A stretch of 64,000 nt of DNA from Marinifilum fragile JCM 15579 (GTDB taxonomy: Bacteria > Bacteroidota > Bacteroidia > Bacteroidales > Marinifilaceae): assembly GCF_001310955.1 (NCBI RefSeq), contig NZ_BAZX01000002.1, positions 248,001 through 312,000 of the forward strand, given 5' to 3'. A program made the position numbers and the translations under genes. Of this stretch, positions 33,185 through 41,506 are shown piece after piece. Position 1 is the first letter of the stretch, and the number at the start of each line of letters is the position of its first letter. The notes under the pieces were generated by a model. It was not told the origin of the DNA. It ran no database searches and saw only the letters and a program-made list of their open reading frames with translations.

Positions 33185-35689
33185 ATGAAGAGCATTAAAA
33201 AGTTTTTCTACGCTGCATTAATTACAGCGGGTCTTGCAACCAGCTTTGTAGCTTGTGTTGACAATGATTTTGACCAACCAGAGATCATGGTGCCTAAATA
33301 TGAAGGTACTTCAAATACCTCAATTACTGATTTGAAAGCAAAACATACAGCAGGTCAGTTTGAAACGATCGAGGAAGATTTAGTAATTGAAGGATACGTT
33401 GTATCTGACGATACTGAAGGAAATTTCTACAAACAAATCATCGTTCAGGATAGCCGTGAAGGTGCTACTGGTGGTATCGAAGTAAAAATTAATGAAAAAG
33501 GTCTTTCTTCAATGATGAAACCTGGACAGCAGGTATTCATTAAAGTGAAAGGCTTGGTTATGGGAGATTACAATGGTTTGATCCAACTTGGAGGTGGAAC
33601 ATATCAGGATGGTAAATATACAAACCTTGCAGGTATTGATCCAGGTTTGATTAAAGATCACATTTTCTTGAATGGTCTACCTGTAGAACTACAGCCAAAA
33701 GAAGTTTCTCTTGAGGAACTTACAGACAATGACTTGTACAATTCATTGGTTAGCACATTGGTGAAGATTACTGCTGCTCAATTTGCTGATGCAGATGGAA
33801 ACTTAACTTATGCAGAGAAAGATAAAAGTGTGAACCGTGATCTTATTGGTCCTAAGGGAAATAAACTAATTGTTCGTAACAGTGGTTATAGCAACTTCTA
33901 CGATGAAGTATTACCTCAGGGTTCAGGTACTATTGTTGGTGTATTGAGCAAATTTGGAAATGACAAACAAATGGTGATTCGTTCTACAGAAGATGTTGAC
34001 ATGACTGGAGATCGTTTCGAGATTTCAACAGGTGGAGATGTTACTACTGGTACAGATAAAGTATTTATCTCTGAGTATGCTGAAGGATCTTCAAACAATA
34101 AATATATCGAGATCTACAATGGTACTGAAGGAGATATTGATTTAGCGAATTATACTCTTCGTGCAGCTCCTAATGGTGGTGAATGGACTGATCCTGCAAC
34201 TTTTACGGGAACATTGGTAAAAGGTGCTGTATATGTAGTATGTACTGATGCTGCAAGTGCTGAGATTAAAGGAAAAGCAAACTTAGAATTATCTTATCCT
34301 AGCCCTGTTCACTTCAATGGTGATGATGCAGTAGGTTTATTTAAAAAAGATGGTGAAAATTGGATATTGATTGATGTTGTAGGAAAGCAAGGTGAGAAGC
34401 CAGAAAATGGCTGGGATGTTGCAGGAGTTACTGCAGCAACAAAAGATCACACATTAATTCGTAAACTAGAAACAACTCAGTCAAATCCTGATTGGTCAAC
34501 TAACATTAACGAATGGACTGTTGCTGACAAGGATGACTTTACAAATCTAGGTGTATTTGGAGAAAGCACAGGTGGAGGAAATACTGACCAAACTGCAGTA
34601 GAGAAAATTTTTATTTCTGAGTATGCAGAAGGATCATCAAATAACAAATACATTGAAATTTACAATGGTAGCACTGCTGATATTGATTTGGCTAACTTTA
34701 CATTACGTTCAGGACCAAATGGAGAAGCTTGGGGTGATGCAATTGAATTGTCAGGTACATTGGCAAAAGGCGCGGTTTATGTAATTTGTGCAGATGCTGC
34801 AAATGCTGATATCAAAGCTAAAGCGAACCTAGAGCTAGCTTACCCAAGTCCTGTACACTTTAATGGTGATGATGCCGTAGGTTTATTTAAGAAAGATGGT
34901 GAAAATTGGATTTTAATTGATGTCATTGGTAAGCAAGGAGAAAGACCTGAGAATGGTTGGGATGTTGCAGGTGTAACTGCAGCAACAAAAGATCATACTT
35001 TGATTCGTAAGAATGAAACAACTCAATCGAATCCTGACTGGTCAACTGCAGTTAACGAGTGGACAGTTGCTGACATGGATGATTTTACAAATCTTGGTGT
35101 TTTTGGAGATAGCACAGGTGGTGGGGACACTGGTGGAGATACTACCCCAGGTGTTAATTTAGGAGATAATACAGTATCAGGAGCTTCAGATTTATTCATT
35201 TCTGAATATTTAGAGGGATCTTCAAATAATAAATATTTGGAAATTTATAATGGTACAGGTGCAGAGGTTGATTTGTCAAACTATTCAATTAAAGTTGGTG
35301 CAAATGGTAAAATGTTTGCTGATGCAACAGATATTCCATTGAGTGGTAAATTGCCAAATGGTGCTACTTTCTTAATTGCTAATTCTTCTGCAGCTTTGAC
35401 TTTACCTGATGGTATTACAGCTACAACTGATTATTCTACAGCTACCTATTTTAATGGTGATGACGCTGTTGCATTATTAAAAAGTGGTACTGTAATCGAT
35501 GTATTTGGAGTTGAGGGCGAAGACCCAGGTAGCTCATGGGATGTTGAAGGTGTTACTGGAGCAACTGCAAATCACACTCTAGCTAGAAAGGCAAGTGTTT
35601 CAGGACCTAATACTACATGGACAACTTCTGAATGGGAAGTGAAAGATAATGATACTGTTTCAGGTCTTGGTTCTCATACTATGAACTAA
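33185..35689 (+). CDS. Surface lipoprotein with DUF5689 and three lamin-tail domains
   Basis: An 834-residue lipoprotein: signal 1-23 with lipobox FVAC (Cys24). Residues of about 40-280 match DUF5689, an OB-like domain (TIEEDLVIEGYVVSDDTEGN, then LPQGSGTIVGVLSKFGND). Three lamin-tail domains follow, starting near 293, 473 and 668, each opening FISEYxEGSSNNKYxEIYNG. The first two are nearly identical over about 165 residues; the third is diverged and lacks the ENWILIDV block. Thr/Gly/Asp-rich linkers separate them. Lamin-tail and OB-like domains in secreted bacterial proteins are often found with nucleases and may bind nucleic acid. It lies between the receptor and an EndI nuclease. Confidence 0.9.
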   Translation: MKSIKKFFYAALITAGLATSFVACVDNDFDQPEIMVPKYEGTSNTSITDLKAKHTAGQFETIEEDLVIEGYVVSDDTEGNFYKQIIVQDSREGATGGIEVKINEKGLSSMMKPGQQVFIKVKGLVMGDYNGLIQLGGGTYQDGKYTNLAGIDPGLIKDHIFLNGLPVELQPKEVSLEELTDNDLYNSLVSTLVKITAAQFADADGNLTYAEKDKSVNRDLIGPKGNKLIVRNSGYSNFYDEVLPQGSGTIVGVLSKFGNDKQMVIRSTEDVDMTGDRFEISTGGDVTTGTDKVFISEYAEGSSNNKYIEIYNGTEGDIDLANYTLRAAPNGGEWTDPATFTGTLVKGAVYVVCTDAASAEIKGKANLELSYPSPVHFNGDDAVGLFKKDGENWILIDVVGKQGEKPENGWDVAGVTAATKDHTLIRKLETTQSNPDWSTNINEWTVADKDDFTNLGVFGESTGGGNTDQTAVEKIFISEYAEGSSNNKYIEIYNGSTADIDLANFTLRSGPNGEAWGDAIELSGTLAKGAVYVICADAANADIKAKANLELAYPSPVHFNGDDAVGLFKKDGENWILIDVIGKQGERPENGWDVAGVTAATKDHTLIRKNETTQSNPDWSTAVNEWTVADMDDFTNLGVFGDSTGGGDTGGDTTPGVNLGDNTVSGASDLFISEYLEGSSNNKYLEIYNGTGAEVDLSNYSIKVGANGKMFADATDIPLSGKLPNGATFLIANSSAALTLPDGITATTDYSTATYFNGDDAVALLKSGTVIDVFGVEGEDPGSSWDVEGVTGATANHTLARKASVSGPNTTWTTSEWEVKDNDTVSGLGSHTMN

Positions 35690-35710
35690 TACCATTCAAG
35701 TATAGATTAT

Positions 35711-35734
35711 AAGGGGCACTCCTAGGAGTGCCCT
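35711..35734 (+). terminator. Hairpin between lamin-tail gene and EndI gene
   Basis: AAGGGGCACTCC/GGAGTGCCCTT forms a near-perfect 11-bp stem with one extra G. The following sequence (cgtcat) has no U-tract, so it may act as an attenuator or mRNA-stabilising hairpin rather than a full stop. Confidence 0.6.
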
Positions 35735-35763
35735 TCGTCATAAAATATAAAAGGGTAATTATT

Positions 35764-36714
35764 ATGAAAATGAAACAATTGTTATTATTGCTGTTAATGT
35801 TCAACTTCTTCATGTTCTCTTGTGACTCAGGAAGTAGTGATAATTCAGCTCCAGATACTGATATCGAACAACCAGATCAGCCTGATAATGATAAGAATCC
35901 GGATAGAGAGAACTATTTGACTCCTAATGTAGATTCGGAAGGTAAGATTATTGTGAATTATACTCCAAAAGAGTATGTGAAAACAGTGGAAAAAGGACAG
36001 CACATGATGTCTGTACGAATTCCAAAGAACTATTATACCTCTGCATCTACTCTTAAGGGTAATGATTTAAGAGAGGAGTTGCAAGAAATTATCTCTACCG
36101 GCGCTATTAAATTGGAGTATACAAGCAGTTCATCATACGATGTTTGGGACATGTGCGAAGCAGGTGACCAGAATCCAGCAGATGAAAGGCAAGTATGGCA
36201 GATTTATACCGAAACTGGAAGAGCTAAAAATGATCATAGTGCTGGTGTAAGCGACGAGTGGAACAGAGAGCATGTTTGGGCCAAATCGCATGGAGACTTT
36301 GGAACATCTCCAGGAGCAGGTACCGATGGTCATCACCTAAGAGCATCTTACAGTAAAGAAAACAGTACCAGAGGCAATAAAAACTTTGCTGATGTGAATG
36401 GAGCAAGAACATATAATACGGATTTCTATGAGCCGCCATTAAGCGCTAAAGGCGATGTTGCTCGTGCTATTTTTTATATGGCAGTTCGTTACGGATTTAC
36501 AGTAGATAACCGTGGTGTAATAAATAGTGAAGCTCGAATGGGTAAATTGGATGATTTGTTGAAGTGGAATGAGTTGGATCCAGTTGACCCTTATGAAATC
36601 AGAAGAAACAATATAATCTACGATTTCCAGAAGAATCGTAACCCATTCATCGACCATCCTGAATTGGTGAAGTATGTATTCGGTGACAAAAAGGATGCTG
36701 CCTGGAAAGAGTAA
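35764..36714 (+). CDS. EndI-family endonuclease, lipoprotein
   Basis: A secreted nonspecific endonuclease of the Endonuclease_1 family (Vibrio EndI/Vvn type, beta-beta-alpha-metal). The start is the ATG at 35764, which begins a lipoprotein signal (MKMKQLLLLLLMFNFFMFSC); Cys20 is lipidated. Earlier in-frame codons lie within the hairpin and are rejected. The catalytic segment is WNREHVWAKSHG, with the following DGHHLRASYSKENSTRGN and the C-terminal NPFIDHPELVKYVFG. 316 residues in all. Being a lipoprotein, it would act at the cell surface or in the periplasm. Terminates at 36749-36776 against the second EndI gene. Confidence 0.92.
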   Translation: MKMKQLLLLLLMFNFFMFSCDSGSSDNSAPDTDIEQPDQPDNDKNPDRENYLTPNVDSEGKIIVNYTPKEYVKTVEKGQHMMSVRIPKNYYTSASTLKGNDLREELQEIISTGAIKLEYTSSSSYDVWDMCEAGDQNPADERQVWQIYTETGRAKNDHSAGVSDEWNREHVWAKSHGDFGTSPGAGTDGHHLRASYSKENSTRGNKNFADVNGARTYNTDFYEPPLSAKGDVARAIFYMAVRYGFTVDNRGVINSEARMGKLDDLLKWNELDPVDPYEIRRNNIIYDFQKNRNPFIDHPELVKYVFGDKKDAAWKE

Positions 36715-36748
36715 AAAAACAATTAATAATTGTGAGTTACCACATAGA

Positions 36749-36776
36749 AAAAGCGGTTGATGATTCAACCGCTTTT
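36749..36776. terminator. Bidirectional terminator between two EndI genes
   Basis: A perfect 12-bp stem AAAAGCGGTTGA/TCAACCGCTTTT with TGAT loop and flanking A- and T-rich tracts. Confidence 0.88.
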
Positions 36777-36777
36777 C

Positions 36778-38535
36778 TTATTTCTTGATTAGTTTTTTCG
36801 AGATTCTTGTTCCATCCTTCATGGCAAATGTAAGGATGTATATGCCTTTTGGCAGGCTGGATAAACTTAAGGAGGTTTGTCCGCTTTCTTCCAGAATTGG
36901 TTTCCCCGTTAGGTTTATAATCCTAACTTTTTCTACATTTTGTTGATTTGTCAGGTAAATGGTTCCGCTGCTAGGGTTGGGATAGAAAGCTGGGTTGGCA
37001 TCATTGGCAAAATGATCATCTATACTTGTGGATCTATCTGTTATAAAAGCCCATTCCGTTTTATCCGAAATTCCAATAAAATAATTGCCATTGGCATCCT
37101 TCACAGCCTTTTCATCAATTAAAATGTAATAGCTTTCACCTTCTTCCAATTCGTTGCTTAAACTAATTGTAATTACATTGTCATCATATTCAATGCTTGA
37201 ATTGGCAGCTCCCAAATATTGTATCAGTTCGTTCTCAGAATTGTAAATTTTGAATCCATCGCTATTATTTCCGGCACTTACAGAACGATTAAAGTCCATG
37301 CTGATTTTAATATCAGTGTTCACATTTTCAGCTTCATTTAGAGGAACTCTGGCTATGATTTCAAGAGGGTCCAGTACCATATTACCAGTTGAAAAGGCCC
37401 AGCTGTAATTGTTGTCTATTCCTTTAAAATATTCCCCATCGTTACTTTTAATGGCATTGCTTTCTATTTTGATATAGTAACTATTTCCAGACTTAAAATT
37501 ATTGTAAGGAAGTATTTTAACAGTTTTGCCATCGAAAGTAACCAATGAAGTATTACTCATTTTAATGGTTTCGAAAATGCCATTATCATCCTTGTTGTGA
37601 ATGATTAAATTTCCTTCCCCTGGCAATACCTCCTGAGTGAAATTGATTATTAATTCAGCATTCACCTCCACATTAGATGTGTTGTTTACAGGAATACTTG
37701 AAGTAATATTGAATTGGTCGGGGCTTTCATTTAACCAAATATAATTGACATATTCCGGATGGTCTATAAACGGATTTCTATTCCCCTGAATTTCGTAGAT
37801 TTTTTCATTGCGATTACGTTCCCATTCACTTACGGGATCTTGTTTGTGCCATTCCAATAAGGTTGACTTTCGACCATGAACAGTTTGACCTGAATTGAAA
37901 AGGCTCATGTTATTGGTCATCTCACAATCAGGTTCTTCATTGGTTCCTTCATAACGTACTGTCATGTAGAAAATCATTCGGGCAACATCACCTTTCACTT
38001 CATCCCTTGGTTCCCATGAATCTCCATCGGAATAACAGCCTGTTGCTTCAGAGTTCTGCTTTCCTCCATTATCAAAAAACTTGTTCCATCGATCGGTATT
38101 TACACTTCTGTCTGCAGGACGTAAAGCATGTATATCGGTGGCAGCTCCAGGATCGTTATATGGATTGCCTAAGCCATAGGATTTTGCCCAAATGTGTTCT
38201 CGGTTCCAAGAATCTGGATCGTTACTTTGCCCATCATCTTGTCGCGATTTTTTTTCACTCCTACCTGTATATATTAGAATTAGATTGTCCGGATTGTTTG
38301 GGTCTTCATCTGTTTGTTTTAATGCATCCCAAACGTTTGGATTGCCACTGCTGTATCCAAGTACTTTTTGTGATTTAATAATATTGTGAAGAGTGGTTTT
38401 TAATTCTTCTCCTGATTTACCTTCAGCATTTTGGTAATATTGCTCAACAGAAATTTGTGCCAATGTAGAAAATACATTAGCTAAAAGAAAAATTAGTATA
38501 TAGAGTTTTGTGCGTAGAATTCTAATCATATACAA
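36778..38535 (-). CDS. EndI-family endonuclease with SbsA Ig-like repeats and type IX sorting domain
   Basis: A 585-residue secreted nuclease. Signal peptide about 1-27 (ending STLAQ). EndI catalytic domain about 30-270 (WNREHIWAKSYG, DIHALRPADRSVN, RNPFIDHPEYVNYIW). Two SbsA-like Ig domains follow at about 275-385 and 390-495 (SSIPVNNTSNVEVNAELIIN; ARVPLNEAENVNTDIKISM). The last 80 residues are a type A type-IX-secretion sorting domain (YPNPSSGTIYL, SSLPKGIYILTF, KKLIKK end). It is therefore released to or anchored on the surface by the T9SS, unlike the lipoprotein EndI encoded convergently next to it. The start MYMIRILRTKLYILIFLL could also be three residues later. Confidence 0.93.
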   Translation of the reverse strand: MYMIRILRTKLYILIFLLANVFSTLAQISVEQYYQNAEGKSGEELKTTLHNIIKSQKVLGYSSGNPNVWDALKQTDEDPNNPDNLILIYTGRSEKKSRQDDGQSNDPDSWNREHIWAKSYGLGNPYNDPGAATDIHALRPADRSVNTDRWNKFFDNGGKQNSEATGCYSDGDSWEPRDEVKGDVARMIFYMTVRYEGTNEEPDCEMTNNMSLFNSGQTVHGRKSTLLEWHKQDPVSEWERNRNEKIYEIQGNRNPFIDHPEYVNYIWLNESPDQFNITSSIPVNNTSNVEVNAELIINFTQEVLPGEGNLIIHNKDDNGIFETIKMSNTSLVTFDGKTVKILPYNNFKSGNSYYIKIESNAIKSNDGEYFKGIDNNYSWAFSTGNMVLDPLEIIARVPLNEAENVNTDIKISMDFNRSVSAGNNSDGFKIYNSENELIQYLGAANSSIEYDDNVITISLSNELEEGESYYILIDEKAVKDANGNYFIGISDKTEWAFITDRSTSIDDHFANDANPAFYPNPSSGTIYLTNQQNVEKVRIINLTGKPILEESGQTSLSLSSLPKGIYILTFAMKDGTRISKKLIKK

Positions 38536-38707
38536 ATCCTTAGTACGTTATTAATACCTTGGTTGATAGCATAAAAATGGTTGTGGTTGTATATACTACG
38601 AACAAATCACAGAAAAGTGACTACAGTTGCACGGAATATTGAGGCCAAATTATGAAATATCTGCTAGATGGCCTTATTTTTCAATAATATTTTGATGAAA
38701 AAGACAT

Positions 38708-38731
38708 AAAAAAATCCCGCCGAAGCGGGAT
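38708..38731 (-). terminator. Terminator after the POT/MFS transporter gene
   Basis: On the minus strand ATCCCGC/GCGGGAT with a TTCG loop followed by seven T. Confidence 0.9.
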
Positions 38732-38764
38732 CAAGAATTGTTAACCATTTTGCGATGGTAATTC

Positions 38765-40204
38765 TTAAGACTTTTTATTTAATAGTAATTTATCGTAGAA
38801 ATAAAGTGCAACTACGGCAAATAAACCAATTGCTAAAATCACATACCAGATGTTACCTGGATTGTAGGTATTCCAAAGAAATTGAGTCAATTCACTTTGG
38901 TTCATACCCATTAATTCGCCAGCTCTATTAAAATATTCAGTAGCAGAAAAATCTTTAGAGATAGCAGGGATATCCAAACCTCTTTTTTCAACTTCTTTAA
39001 CCAATAGAGTTACCTTATCTGACATGCTACCGTATACATTACCCGAGATTACACCACCAAGAGTACTACCTGCAAATACAGGCAAGAATGAACATCCCAT
39101 GTATAATCCAACTTTATCTTTTGGCGCAATTCTACCAATGTATTCCGTAATTTTTGGAGAACTGGCCATTTCACCAATCGAGAAAATAAAGATCGCTGTA
39201 ATTACAAACAATACATTTTGAGTGTAAAGAGTTAATGCCATACCAATGGTACAAACTAAAATTCCACCCATCATAGCCTTCAATGGTTTTAGCTTCATAA
39301 CAATGGATGAAATGATAATCTGGAAGATGATGATGAACATGGCATCGAAGTTTACGATAAATTCTGAGTCCATTTGACCACCTTGACCATAAGTTTCAGT
39401 TACTGCTGGTATAAAACCTTCGAAGAAGTTGTAAATCGAAGAGGTATCAACCCATTGTGTAATAAATACCGGTAAGGTAAAGAACAATTGATAGTACATA
39501 CTCCAGAATGCTGCGACAAGAAGAAGGAAAATCACGAATTTAATATCGCTAATTGCTGTTGCAATATTCTTAAATACATTGCCAATTGCTTCTCCTAATG
39601 ATTCTTGTTTCACTTCTCTTTCAGGTTCCTTGTAGAACAGAATCAGGATGAAGTTGATTAAGATTACACCAGCTGAAATATAAAATACTGTAGTGTATCC
39701 ACTGTCTTTATAAGCAAGTGTTACCAATGGTCCAATAAAGGCACCAATGTTAACCATCATGTAAAAGATTCCAAAGCCAATTGATGAGGTTTCTTCATCA
39801 GTTGTTTTTGCTACCGTAGCTGATATAATAGGCTTAAATAAAGCTGCACCTAATGCCAAATATAGATACATGGCAAAAACTCCGGCAAAAGTATTAAATA
39901 GAGGCAAGGCAATAAAGGCTGTACTATATACAACAAATGAAATCCCTAAAACACGTTTGTATCCGTATTTGTCGGCAATTGCACCGGTAATTACAGGAAG
40001 GAAATATAAAATACCTGTACCAACTCCCATAATTATTCCTTTTTGTGCTTGCGATAATCCCAGAGCTCCAATATCTGTTGATCCTGTCAGGTAGTTGGCA
40101 AATAACATGAAAAAGCCATACCATGCCCATCGTTCGAAAAGTTCAATGGTGTTGGCTACCCAAAAGGTTCTGGGAAATTTTTTAAATACTTTAGTGATAC
40201 TCAT
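38765..40204 (-). CDS. MFS transporter, POT/peptide-transporter-like
   Basis: 479 residues with about 12-14 membrane helices. The N-terminal ANTIELFERWAWYGFFMLFA matches the ExxERxxYYG-type motif of proton-coupled oligopeptide transporters, and FKPIISATVAKTTDE plus GFGIFYMMVNIGAFIGPLV match the POT signature regions. It probably carries small peptides or a related solute with protons across the inner membrane; the Bacteroidota subgroup is poorly characterised. It follows the PAP2 gene by 42 bp with no visible promoter between, so the two may be co-transcribed. Confidence 0.85.
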   Translation of the reverse strand: MSITKVFKKFPRTFWVANTIELFERWAWYGFFMLFANYLTGSTDIGALGLSQAQKGIIMGVGTGILYFLPVITGAIADKYGYKRVLGISFVVYSTAFIALPLFNTFAGVFAMYLYLALGAALFKPIISATVAKTTDEETSSIGFGIFYMMVNIGAFIGPLVTLAYKDSGYTTVFYISAGVILINFILILFYKEPEREVKQESLGEAIGNVFKNIATAISDIKFVIFLLLVAAFWSMYYQLFFTLPVFITQWVDTSSIYNFFEGFIPAVTETYGQGGQMDSEFIVNFDAMFIIIFQIIISSIVMKLKPLKAMMGGILVCTIGMALTLYTQNVLFVITAIFIFSIGEMASSPKITEYIGRIAPKDKVGLYMGCSFLPVFAGSTLGGVISGNVYGSMSDKVTLLVKEVEKRGLDIPAISKDFSATEYFNRAGELMGMNQSELTQFLWNTYNPGNIWYVILAIGLFAVVALYFYDKLLLNKKS

Positions 40205-40246
40205 AACTAAGAAGTTTTTGGTTGTGTAGGTTGTTTCGGTTGTTGT

Positions 40247-40990
40247 TTAAAATTTGATTACAATTCCATTTCCACTAAACAATACTCTCTGATTTTTACG
40301 TTTGTGAAAATAAAGGCCTGCAAAATAGCCAATTCCTCCGCCTAAAACAACATCTGAGAACCAGTGTCTGTTTCTGTACATTCTGGATAAACTTACCGAT
40401 GCTGGAATTACATAGATCCATTTGCTGTATTCTTCGGCAAAAGGAGTAAACACAGACCATGCAACAAATGAATGCCCGGACGGAAAAGATTTGTTATTGT
40501 TATCGTTTCCCCCAAAAGCATCAAAATGCATACTGCCATACATCTGATAAGGACGAGAACGACCTGCAATAATTTTAATTCCTTCAGTTAATATTGCTCC
40601 GGTAACCAAAGCTTTCGCAGAGTTTAGTGCTGTATTGGAAAGTCTTTCGTCTTTTATAATTGTACCAATTGCCCATGTAGCCACTATCGAAGGTGCAATG
40701 ATCTTTTTTTCACCAAATTCATTAAAGAAATTTGTGTATTTGTCGCCAAAAGCAAATTGATTGTGCCTAATTCTGTCATTGGCCCATTCGTCCATCAAGA
40801 AAGCACCACCAAGTAAACTTCCAAAAATAATTAGGTTCTTGCTACTAAAAACTTCTTTGCCTAAGCCTGGGTTTAGGATGTTTCTTGAATTTTTAAAATA
40901 GGGAATAGAATCTTGTGGAACAGGATTAAAACCTTTTGATTGGATTGTGATGACCAAAAGAGTTAGAAGTATTAGTAGCTTATTTTTCAC
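40247..40990 (-). CDS. PAP2-superfamily phosphatase
   Basis: A 247-residue acid-phosphatase-fold protein with an N-terminal signal or anchor (LLILLTLLVITIQSKGF). The three PAP2 motifs are complete: KIIAGRSRP, FPSGHSFVAWS and SRMYRNRHWFSDVVLGG. PAP2 enzymes dephosphorylate lipid phosphates such as undecaprenyl diphosphate or phosphatidylglycerol phosphate; the substrate is not determined. A -7 box lies at 41012-41019. The short C-terminal strand FSGNGIVIKF suggests an outer-membrane-linked or periplasmic form seen in Bacteroidota. Confidence 0.9.
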   Translation of the reverse strand: MKNKLLILLTLLVITIQSKGFNPVPQDSIPYFKNSRNILNPGLGKEVFSSKNLIIFGSLLGGAFLMDEWANDRIRHNQFAFGDKYTNFFNEFGEKKIIAPSIVATWAIGTIIKDERLSNTALNSAKALVTGAILTEGIKIIAGRSRPYQMYGSMHFDAFGGNDNNNKSFPSGHSFVAWSVFTPFAEEYSKWIYVIPASVSLSRMYRNRHWFSDVVLGGGIGYFAGLYFHKRKNQRVLFSGNGIVIKF

Positions 40991-41011
40991 GGGTCAAATT
41001 TTTGAACCCAA

Positions 41012-41019
41012 CAAAAATA
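41012..41019 (-). promoter_or_regulatory. -7 box for the PAP2 gene
   Basis: The minus strand reads TATTTTTG, matching TAnnTTTG, 22 bp upstream of the start codon. Confidence 0.45.
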
Positions 41020-41051
41020 GAAGATTTTTTGAATTGGAAAGGAGGGATATG

Positions 41052-41142
41052 AAAAAAGCCACCCAAATTGGATGGCTTTTCTTTTGCTCCCCCTCTAGGA
41101 CTTGAAACTATCCCGAAGCCTCGGGACTGATTAAAAGTCAGG
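41052..41142 (-). pseudogene. Displaced 3' half of tRNA-Asn plus terminator (relic)
   Basis: A mutated copy of the right-hand tRNA-Asn from its anticodon arm to its terminator. The terminator hairpin is at 41058-41078 and the acceptor/T-arm sequence at 41087-41107 is identical to the intact gene. The anticodon arm at 41127-41142 has one change that destroys the GTT anticodon. Between these, the variable and T-stem 5' bases are replaced by a perfect hairpin TCCCGAGGCTTCGGGA (41111-41126, minus-strand reading). It cannot form a tRNA. It lies at the downstream end of the GIY-YIG gene. Confidence 0.85.
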
Positions 41143-41433
41143 ATCGATCTTTTGTAAAAGATCTTTAAATATTTTCTCGCCTTCGTTTGGAATTAATAGT
41201 TTTTCAATGAATTTACGGCTTTTCATGTTTTTGATTTTACGCTCCATTTTTAAGGCAATAGTTTTGTTGAGTCCTACTTCAAACCATTTTTTAAGTTCCC
41301 AAGGTATATGCTTAGAAGTGTACTTGTTGTCAATAGGATTATTGTGCATGAACATCCTTCTGGTAATATCGTTAGTATAACCAATATAGTATTTGTCAGA
41401 AGAAGTAGAGTATAGTATGTAGATGCAAAACAT
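41131..41433 (-). CDS. GIY-YIG nuclease-domain protein, tRNA-associated
   Basis: A 100-residue single-domain nuclease of the GIY-YIG superfamily. Motif: IYILYS (4-9) and YYIGYT (15-20), catalytic Arg at 25/26 (RRMFMH) and catalytic Glu64 in LKMERKIK; all are present, so it may be active. The closing codons (Pro-Asp-Phe-stop) lie inside the relic anticodon arm of tRNA-Asn, and the stop TAA equals anticodon-loop positions 36-38. The gene is flanked by direct copies of the tRNA 3' half plus terminator 420 bp apart. Known GIY-YIG proteins include homing endonucleases and UvrC-like repair proteins; a mobility role here is inference. Confidence 0.9.
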   Translation of the reverse strand: MFCIYILYSTSSDKYYIGYTNDITRRMFMHNNPIDNKYTSKHIPWELKKWFEVGLNKTIALKMERKIKNMKSRKFIEKLLIPNEGEKIFKDLLQKIDPDF

Positions 41434-41470
41434 GCATTGAATTTAGTAATAATTCTAAATTCATAAAACG

Positions 41471-41500
41471 AAAAAAACCATCCAAATTGGATGGCTTTTT
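41471..41500 (-). terminator. Terminator after the tRNA-Asn pair
   Basis: On the minus strand AAAAAGCCATCC/GGATGGTTTTTTT. A near-identical hairpin recurs 420 bp downstream beyond the GIY-YIG gene. Confidence 0.85.
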
Positions 41501-41506
41501 CTTTTG

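Noticed and set aside
30482-35689. Classical SusC/SusD polysaccharide-utilisation locus
   Set aside because: No SusD-like lipoprotein and no glycoside hydrolase is present; the neighbours are nucleases and a DUF5689/lamin-tail protein.
41087-41142. A third functional tRNA
   Set aside because: Only the 3' half is present, the anticodon is destroyed and the T-stem is broken by an inserted hairpin.
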